Part shown: piece by piece, positions 33,282 through 40,977 of the stretch | Position numbering within the stretch: position 1 is the first letter of the stretch | How the letters are laid out: each line of letters opens with the position of its first letter | Assembly: GCA_008931825.1 (NCBI GenBank) | Contig: QXVZ01008656.1 | Span: forward strand, 1 to 40,977 | Direction: 5' to 3' | Origin: Phallusia fumigata | Taxonomy: Eukaryota; Chordata; Ascidiacea; Phlebobranchia; Ascidiidae | Length of the DNA stretch: 40,977 nt | Notes under the pieces: model-generated | The model's database searches: none | Seen by the model: the letters and a program-made list of their open reading frames with translations, nothing else | What the model was told of the DNA's origin: nothing | Position numbers and translations under genes: made by a program

Positions 33282-36127
33282 TTACAAATCTTCTTTTATG
33301 GTGTCGGGTTTGGTGACCATGACAAGCCGCCGTTTCGCTTCACTGAAAACCCCATCCCCGACCGCCAGCGCCGGTGACGCAGCACTCCTTACGGTGACGT
33401 CACCGATGATGTCCTGTGGTCCAACTTCATCATCAACTCGGCCGTCGGCGGTGACAAGATTGTCGACAGAGGGCGCTCTCATGGACCTTTCTCTAAAAAG
33501 TTATGTCGTCTAAGTTCAATTTTGGCCGAACCCAATTGACTCCAACGATACATAAATACTTTGCGGGATTTATGATTTAACTCGGTTTAAAAAACATACG
33601 TGAATGTTCACAAGATTAAATTTGGGAAAGTCGTATTGGTTAACGATAACAACACAAAGAACAATGTACATGGTGCTCTGCTGTTAAACGAACCTGAAAC
33701 CCAAAAGTAAAAATGTCCAAAGCAAAACCTTTGTCAGTTCATCAGCATTCCGGTGTCTTACCTTGCGGGGGTCGTGAGGCTCACATTTGGGGCGGACGAC
33801 GGTCCTTCACTCTTCCTCTTCTTTCGCGGGGGAACCTTCTCACTGCGAGAGCTGGGGGTGTCTTCTTTTTCCAGGGGTTTCACGTGCGATACGAGTATGG
33901 TTTTGTTGCCGCGCTGCTCGAACGGATCAACCACTGACAGCTTTGGAACGGTGATTGGGACGCTCGTAGCTTGCGCCACATCGTCATGAATGAACTTACA
34001 CGCCTGTCCAACTATTACGATGCTGTTCAGTACTTTGACCAGGATTAACCTGCGAGTAAGCGGGGTTATTGGGGTTAATTGCCGCCGTAAATGCGTTATT
34101 AGCGATGGACAGAAGCGCATTAACCATTTTTTAAACCTGCTTTTACTATTACGCTTGTAGTTTGAAAACAACAGAACAAGCCATGAATGATGCGATGTTT
34201 TATCTTGAAACACTATCGGAAATCACGACATCGCTGTTTGATTAACGAACAAATCGTCCAACCCTTCACAGCACGGGTTCTTAACTGTTTTCCCTCATTG
34301 TCCATTTCTGCTCAGATCAAATTTACATTTCCCACAATTTACTGAAAACTAACTGACCTATTTTGCTAGTTCTGCCATACATACTCAAAATAAAACAGTT
34401 CTATTTTCAGCAAACAGGTTCAGTTAATTACCAACATGTCAGTAATTACCCAGAGGTTGAGAACCACTGTGAAAAAGAAGTTTATTTTACTTACGCCAAA
34501 TATCCCACAGCGATGACCAGCACTCCCGTTGTACCGTGGAAGTCGATTGAAATCCTTGTAACGTGAAAAATCTGTCAACAAAGTAAATGGAATAAAACTG
34601 CCAAACACGTATGGGTAATTTCATATCTCCGAACGGCACCACAGCCGGGCCAGACGGTGACAACTGACATTTTACAGTATGTGAATTGAATACATGACAA
34701 TGATGACATAGGAAATTGGAAAACGTGTACTTCATAAATCGTGTTTTACTCAAGTGTTCTGGCAGCAGAGATTGCAGCACGGTACGTTGGTGAGGTAGGA
34801 CACGCAGCAAAAAAATTATCATAAGGTATGTTACACCCTTCGTAACGAGGTACGTGGCATGCGCAACTTAATACGTACCGTACTGTACTGCCATCCTTGG
34901 TCATATGAAGAGTAATTACGCCTTACCTTGCCTGGCAGTCCTTTTGGCTGTATAAATGTGGCACTTAAAATAACCAAACATACAGCATTTTTTGTAATGC
35001 ATGTGCAGCACGGACGAACTGTACAATGACAAAAGACGCACTAACCAGCACTGCCAGGGGTAGTGGGATAAAACCCAGGCGTCTCGATACAAGGTCACAG
35101 TGATCAGAAATTGATCCCACTTGACGACTTGTCGCCACGTCGTAGGCAAACGTTGCCCGGTATTCCTTGTACGACTCGATCGGGATGTGATTGAACTTGA
35201 GGACAAACGCGTGTTTGAACCAATCAACTGAAAACAATAATAAGTGAAAATGACAAACCCAAAGTTTCAATTTCCTTCCAAATGTAATCGGCTTAAAATC
35301 AACCTGGACTTGTGTTTATTAGTTTTTTTCTTTTAGCAGCCGAGAAAAACGCTTGTATTTAAGCAAAGTAAATTCATTGATATCTTAAATTCATAGGCAA
35401 CTTTTCACATAATTTTGGAGATACTGTACTTAGTTTGAATTTGCAGTTCAACTTTTTGCTTACCCACATATTCTGACGCAATGAGGGCAAATATGTTCGG
35501 CAAAAGTTCCATGAAATGTTCATAGTTCCATGCGTATTGTTGCATGTTGCGAAGCAGCACAATGAACATCAATGCAAAGTAGTGAAATCTTTCTCGAATA
35601 TCTGAACATGAAATCTAAACCAACAATTGTGATCAATTTTTTTAGTCTAAACCTATTTGCCATTGACAATAAAGAACCCACCTGAAAAAGGTTGTTTTTG
35701 TCAAACTTTTTGAAAACTGTTCCCTTGATTTCAACAAAGTTATTGGCCATCATTATTGTGAGGAGCACTTTGTTGTGAGAATTAAAAGCAACATTTAATG
35801 TAGTGGCTTGAAATAACACCAGTATAGCATGCATGACTACAAATACAGTTGGTCAAGGAACTTTTATTAGAAAAATTATTATTTTTATGGCTTGCATATT
35901 TCTTGTAATCTTATCAAATTATTTACAATATTTATGCTTGATTTTTATTAACCTACGAAAGTCTAGAAAAGCCCAATTAGACTAAGGATACAAACATAGA
36001 TAACAGCCAGTATCAAATGCAGCAATAATTTAAAGCTTTCTTTGACACTTGGACCAGACTCTGTGGCAGTCAGAAATAATGCATCTAAAATATCTTGCCC
36101 AAATGAGGAAAACAAGCGATCTGCCAC
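33282..36127 (-). CDS. TAPT1: TAPT1-family multipass membrane protein, C-terminal 399 residues
   Basis: TAPT1 is a conserved ER/ciliary-base membrane protein; human mutations affect skeletal development and ciliogenesis. Exons 36127-35992, 35836-35682, 35614-35464, 35227-35046, 34571-34495, 34049-33762 and 33492-33282 are in phase (1200 bp with stop). Diagnostic matches: VADRLFSSFGQDILDALF; HAILVLFQATTLNVAFNSHN; MANNFVEIKGTVFKKFDKN; DWFKHAFVLKFNHI; ATSRQVGSISDHCDLVSRR; LGFIPLPLAVL; LALILVKVLNSIVIVGQACK. The region between LPLAVL and KVLNS has the same length as in vertebrates, which supports the 77-bp exon. The tail is poorly conserved, with a basic PPRKKRKSE and a C-terminal KEDL. The 5' exons (the first half of the protein) are absent: the exon before VADRLF should lie to the right of 36127, but an N at 36211 follows and nothing matching was found up to 38976. 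Confidence 0.94.
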
Positions 36128-36305
36128 CTGCCAAATAAAAACAATGGGTAGTGCATAATTTATGGTCAGTCAAGACGATATTCATGACAAACATACACAC
36201 TTTGACAAATNCCTGTTACTTTTATCACCACACCAAATATTTTTTAGACTCTTAAATGCACACTAGACATTTGGTAAAATATTGCAATGCAAATCCCAAG
36301 ATAAC

Positions 36306-36382
36306 CTGACATATAAATCCATAGCACTAGCGACGACAGCTTCATTTATTACTTCTACAACACCTCCGACAACTTGATGGTA
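36306..36382 (-). CDS. Possible orphan coding exon, function unknown
   Basis: The minus strand is open from an acceptor-like ...TTGAG at 36383 to a donor AG|GTTATC at 36306, encoding YHQVVGGVVEVINEAVVASA and then MDLYVR. The composition looks protein-like. Its end phase (2) does not fit the first visible TAPT1 exon (phase 0), and I could not assign a family. It could be a fragment of another gene displaced by the contig join, or chance. Confidence 0.22.
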
Positions 36383-37510
36383 CTCAAGTGTAACTTTTGG
36401 TTATACCAATTGGTTTATATTCATGCTAATTATGGGTCCCCTTCCATGAAGATGACACATATTGTTTTCACTCTGTTGTTTTTTTGCTTTATTCTTTTTT
36501 TTCTGTCTAACATTAGTTTGTGCCCATGTTTTGGTCGAGAAAGAGTTGTCCAAATTTTTTTAAATTTTTAAACATGATAGTTGTGCACTGACAACTTTTT
36601 ACCCCGGTTCACCCACAGACCTGCAAAATGTGAAATTTTAAAAACAGAATTTTTAACATAGTAAGTCAACTAAAAGTTTCCTATTTTAGGAGAATCATAG
36701 TACGCCAGGCCTGCAAGAGGCATTATACCATGTCTGTTTTAGGAGTTGACACAATGAAAAGTATTTTAAAGTATTTTGTGACTTTAATTTGGATAAACCT
36801 TTTTAACCCCAATATTCATTTTTTATTTACATGCCCTTTACTTCAGACATACTAATCCAAATGGTATGAAATTAAAAACATATATATGTTGGGTGCTTCT
36901 TATTGGTTGTTTAAAATTTTAACCTATTTACTTTACAGCTGCAAATACGTGTTTACATGCTAACCTTTTTGCCCCAAATGCAAAACGGCCCGCTTCAAGG
37001 GAATTTTCATCACCACCAGTACAATGCTCAGAAGTTGGTAACAGGCTACTATGTCACACATAAACAAGCATTTCTTAAGGGCAGCCAGGTGGTTTGCTTT
37101 TTGTGATGTAGAAGACAGTGCAAAACAGCAATTTATTTAATTTTTTTTATTTTTTGTTTTGCCATTTTACTGCCACATATACACATGTAGTTGCATTAGT
37201 CGTAGACGTTACACCTCACAACATATAAAAAAAATAGTTGGCACATTGCTGAAACCGCATTGGAAAGAGTTGTTTGGAGTTTGTGGAGCGGTTTGGCCAA
37301 AGGTCACTGCAGGTCAAACCATTAGTTAGTGTGGCTGTGGGGTTTGAATCATGTTTTTGACATTGATATTGAAATTGACAGTATGTAAGTAAATGTTTTA
37401 GTTAGATTATAAATGGAAATCTTTACTTTTTGTTAAAATTTAAACTTATTTCTAAACCGATCACTTCCTAAAAACATTACTACTATTCAGAAATTGCATG
37501 TGTGTGGGGA

Positions 37511-37897
37511 CCAGAGTTGGATCAATTACATGATTTTTGTCAAATTACAATTATTCTTAGAAAATTTTAAATTACATTACAATTACTCTGTCCTTAAAAT
37601 GTGAATTACAATTACAATTATCCTGAGAATTGTAATTAATTATAAATTACAATTACATGTCACAAGTCACAAAATTTTCGATTTCAACTCATTGTTTTTC
37701 AATATTTCTAAAATGTATAGCCATGCTTCCCGAATGCTGCATAAAATCTGCGGCAAAGGTATCTTGCAAAAAATTGCAAACAAATTACAATTGCAATTAC
37801 ACAAACTCAAAATGTTTGAAATACAAATACAATTACACCAAAAATAGTGATAAATTACATTCAGCTCAATTACAAATTGTAATTGATCCAACTCTGG
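37511..37897. mobile_element. MITE, 387 bp, perfect 20-bp terminal inverted repeats
   Basis: Left end CCAGAGTTGGATCAATTACA (37511-37530); bases 37878-37897 are its exact reverse complement. The interior is rich in AATTACAATT-type motifs on both strands and has no coding capacity. No unambiguous target duplication: the flanks TGTGGGGA and TGGGAACC share only TGGG-like bases. The autonomous partner and superfamily are unknown. Confidence 0.85.
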
Positions 37898-38976
37898 TGG
37901 GAACCTATATGTTTATGCTAGCAGAAACAACTATGTCACATAACACAGAGGGAATAAAGGACCAAATGTAATGCAAGTATTGAATATATATCCTATGTAA
38001 TAAAGAAAATGGTATATGTGGAGAACATCATTTTGAGGTGGTAATGTATGTGGAATAAAATATGGAAGATGCATGTTTTTTTGTTCACATTATTTTATCA
38101 TCCCTGAGGGAGTAGTATAGCACAAACAAATGAAACGAATAGCCCAACATCTAGTTTGTTTTTTATTTTATTTTTGGTGGGTGGAATGATGCCTAAACAT
38201 GCCCACAATCATTCTGACATCAAGCTCCCTCCCACCTTGCAGTTGCTTTTGATCACATTTTATTTTTGGATGTTGGTGACTGTAAATTGGATCAACGGAT
38301 AGCTTTTATTAGGTTTGGGCAATCTCCTGCTCAAACAATTGTTGGGGTTTAAAGTCAAGGGCGACAGAAAGACAAACAGATTTTATTTCAGATCAAACTG
38401 TTGTAGATATGATTGAGCACCTGTAAAACTCTTTGCTTAACTAGTCAAATGTTTGCAGGGATACAAATGCAAAATAGGTTTCAAAAACTGACTCAAACAT
38501 TAAGTCAGTAGATAGGTCTGTGGTGTCATTGACACAGCAGTTTTGTTGCATCTGCTGTATGGGCAAAGTTTTGTCAGGCAACAATTGGTTGGAGCTGAAT
38601 TTCCTTACCAACCCGTTTACTACAGCAATTTACAACTAAATATACTTGTTAAAGGTGTGCTTTGTACATAACTTTAACTCTTTCTATTTAATGTACCATC
38701 TTACAATATCAAAATTTCTCTATTCAATCATTTTCAGTGTACAAAAAATGTGCAAAAAAATTACCAAGTGTGTCTTTTCAGGGTTGGATGAGCTAAGTTT
38801 AAACTTGGTGCACTGGACAACTTAGTCACTTTATATTGTCCGCTATTTCGAATACAAGATTGTCTGTGGTTTTCTATACCCATTGTATGAAAACAAATTC
38901 CCTAAAAAAATCAAAGATGAGTTTGACTGGCTTGCAATAACTGAAAAGATTTATTGCCTAATCCCATCCAGCTAAA

Positions 38977-40977
38977 ATGCACTATCTGGTTACTGCTTCA
39001 CCTGGTTTGGACACTTGTGCATCACATTGTCCGGAGTTCTTATTTGGTCTAATTTTCTGCATCTCTGCTTTATTTCTTTGTTACCAACTACAAAGGTATG
39101 GTGATTGAGACAATGTTTGAAATAGTATTGTTTTCGAACTAAATGTATTTATTTAACCTCCAGATGGCGAAACAATCCTCAACGGAACAACCTGTCTGAA
39201 AATGTAAGCTTAATCAATGACTTTGTGTCTATAAATGTAACAAATAGTCTATTTATCTCTTGTATTGATTGTGTAGGAAACAGCTCTAATTTCCAAGTCT
39301 AAGCACAATAAAAGGTTGAAGAGAAAAACCAAAAAGTCTGCACACACAAACAGTGATCACTCTGCAAAACAAGAGCAATCACCTGACAAGAATCATGAAG
39401 GTAATACTACATACATATGTCTGGATATGTGAAAAACTATGTGGTAGGGTTTTATTCAATGATTTTTTTTCTGTAAAACCCACCCATTATCCCTTTCCTG
39501 ATCCACCACTCATGTCGTTCACTTTTTCGCACTTCGTAATGCTTTAACATGGAGCTTTTATTTCTGGCTTGGTGATTGCTTAAACATTGTGTTACCATAA
39601 TTTCTTTCACCAAGCAAAACTCAACATAACTCAACATGTAAAAATAGTTTGCAAATGAAACTCTGTTTAGCTTTCCAAAGAAAGAAAAGAAAAAAGCGAA
39701 GGACACAAAAGAAACATCTGTTGGTGGAAAATGATAGAAGTATGTATCACATGAAACAATATTAAATGGAAACAATTACATGGGCTTTTTTTACATAGCT
39801 GTGCATGTCAGTGGGACAAGTTATGATGAAGATGAAAGTGAAAATGGTTGGACCATGGTTTGTCCATATTATTAAATTTTATTTGTTGTTCCAAAAAGTA
39901 TGTTATTGTTTACCAAAGACCATGTGAGTGTGCTAAAATCACATGTATTTTCTGTTAATAAAACCCATCAAACTGTGATATTTTGTTAAATATTTTAGGT
40001 AACGTCAAGGAAACAAAAATCGAACATAATACCATCGGATACCAAAAAGGTATTTTTCAGTTCAAGTCATTTTTAAATAATGTTTTTAGTAGTTTTAAAA
40101 GTTTCTTGATACATTTTTGCATGTTGACAACTGGTTCTACTCCCCTAAAAAATATAAATGCTACATTTAAAACTTTTTGACTCAAAATGTTGTTTTGAAG
40201 GAAAACGTTATGAGCGAAATGGTAGAAAGCAATGGAAGTAATTCCTCCATTGATCTCATCGGAACAAACAAATTAATGAAAAAAGTAAGTGGTTCTTTGT
40301 CTTCTGTGTTGCCTGTTAAGAGGCATTGTGGTTGGACTGCTGTAGTTGTACAGTGTGGAATGTAAAGTCATGACCTTATGGTGTTCGGCATGGTACACAC
40401 TGAAGACATACATTTTACAATGATGTGATTCTAATAGATGCAAGTATTTTTTGTCTGTGTTTAAACAGGGGTAAAGTTAATATTTAACTTTAATGTACAA
40501 CTTTACTCTATTATATACATCAGAATTTCACCTAAGTCAACAAGGGTAAATGAAACTTTATTTTATTATCTGCATAAATCAATATTTAACCAAAGTCCAG
40601 TAAATTGGTTTTCATTGTACTGTTTGATTGGTTTTTATTGTACCTAAAGCGGTAATTTGTGTGTAAAACTAAAAAGCTGTTGCCAGGTTGTACTAATAGA
40701 ACTTCTTGAGTGTATAGTGTTTAAAAATTTCCCTAGGTTGAAACATGGGACAACAATGAACAACCAAGCATCGATGAATCAAAGATAGTCACAAATGAAC
40801 AAAAGGGTGGTAAACAAAACGCTGTCAAAGCCCCGGCGAGAAAACACGACAAATTCAAACCGGGTTCATTGGACCGTTTCTCTGCGGACAGGTTGTCAAG
40901 GGCGAGCTCTGGTTACAGCTCCGATTCGCCGAGTTTGCCACCCGAAAAAGCCAAGCCTGTGCTATTGCGCCCTTCCA
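38977..40977 (+). CDS. Single-pass, Lys/Arg-rich protein, metadherin-like in layout (5' part)
   Basis: Exons 38977-39095, 39164-39203, 39277-39400, 39671-39739, 39799-39857, 39999-40049, 40201-40284 and 40737 to the window edge all join in phase, giving about 262 residues and continuing beyond. The ATG at 38977 is preceded by an in-frame TAA. A short N-terminus is followed by one hydrophobic segment (about 21-36, FLFGLIFCISALFLCY), then RWR, and two strongly basic stretches (KRLKRKTKK about 65-73; QRKKRKKRRTQKK about 97-109). Next come an acidic patch, ENGWTMVTSRKQK, and a Ser-rich segment ending SSGYSSDSPSLPPEK. This order (N-terminal membrane anchor, basic clusters, an acidic-W-basic motif) recalls metadherin/LYRIC, where a similar DEGAWET...REKRQQRKR motif occurs, but there is no strong residue-level match. 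Predicted ER-membrane anchored, with a low-complexity cytosolic tail. Gene model good; name uncertain. Confidence 0.75.

Larger units (their letters stand above)
36128..38976. other. Intergenic or gap-affected region 5' of TAPT1
   Basis: A 2.8-kb AT-rich region with an N at 36211, a 387-bp MITE at 37511-37897 and one possible orphan exon (36306-36382). It should contain the missing TAPT1 5' exons if the assembly is right, but none of the conserved TAPT1 N-terminal motifs was recognised on the minus strand. It also includes the promoter of the plus-strand gene starting at 38977. Confidence 0.45.

Noticed and set aside
34455..34469. GGTTGAGAACCACTG, another hAT-like end
   Set aside because: No complementary CAGTGGTTCTCAACC end within a few hundred bases; it lies next to a TAPT1 exon and cannot be delimited.

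Overview
The window is animal nuclear DNA: AT-rich, with split genes, GT-AG introns of about 50 bp to 5.5 kb, and proteins of clearly metazoan families. A tunicate (Ciona-like, perhaps C. savignyi) is my best guess. This is inference, based on small introns, compact gene spacing, the degree of divergence from vertebrate orthologs, and single-N contig joins flanked by near-identical copies, as expected when two divergent haplotypes are merged. No prokaryotic, CRISPR, rRNA or tRNA feature was seen.

Layout. (1) 158-2499, minus: an EEF2KMT/FAM86 lysine methyltransferase, seven exons seen, 3' end unresolved. (2) 3510-23125, minus: an SLC8-family Na+/Ca2+ exchanger, 16 exons joining in phase to 812 residues, with long introns between the cytosolic-loop exons. 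(3) 24575-26549, minus: a small nebulin-repeat protein of 328 residues with an acidic Tyr/Gln-rich tail. (4) 27296-31776, plus: a 14-exon adaptor of 643 residues that starts as a TKS/SH3PXD2 protein (PX and three SH3 domains) and ends in an SLP-76/BLNK-like SH2 domain. (5) 33282-36127, minus: the last seven exons of TAPT1 (399 residues); its 5' exons are not visible. (6) 38977 to the right edge, plus: the first eight exons of a single-pass, Lys/Arg-rich protein that resembles metadherin in layout only.

Mobile and repeat content: a 387-bp MITE with perfect 20-bp terminal inverted repeats (37511-37897), a hAT-like MITE (11011-11180, copied again after an N), and a 171-bp element with perfect 32-bp inverted arms inside an EEF2KMT intron (1120-1290). 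Three of the four single-N positions (4072, 11401, 15658) are flanked by direct copies and look like unmerged contig overlaps.

The genes are unrelated functionally. The exchanger and the nebulin-repeat protein would fit muscle, and the TKS-like adaptor fits podosome or NADPH-oxidase signalling, but nothing in the sequence shows co-regulation beyond the head-to-head arrangement of the nebulin-repeat and adaptor genes. The PX-SH3-SH3-SH3-SH2 fusion is the most novel item. All exon models were built by eye from splice signals, reading phase and remembered family features; no alignment or transcript was available.
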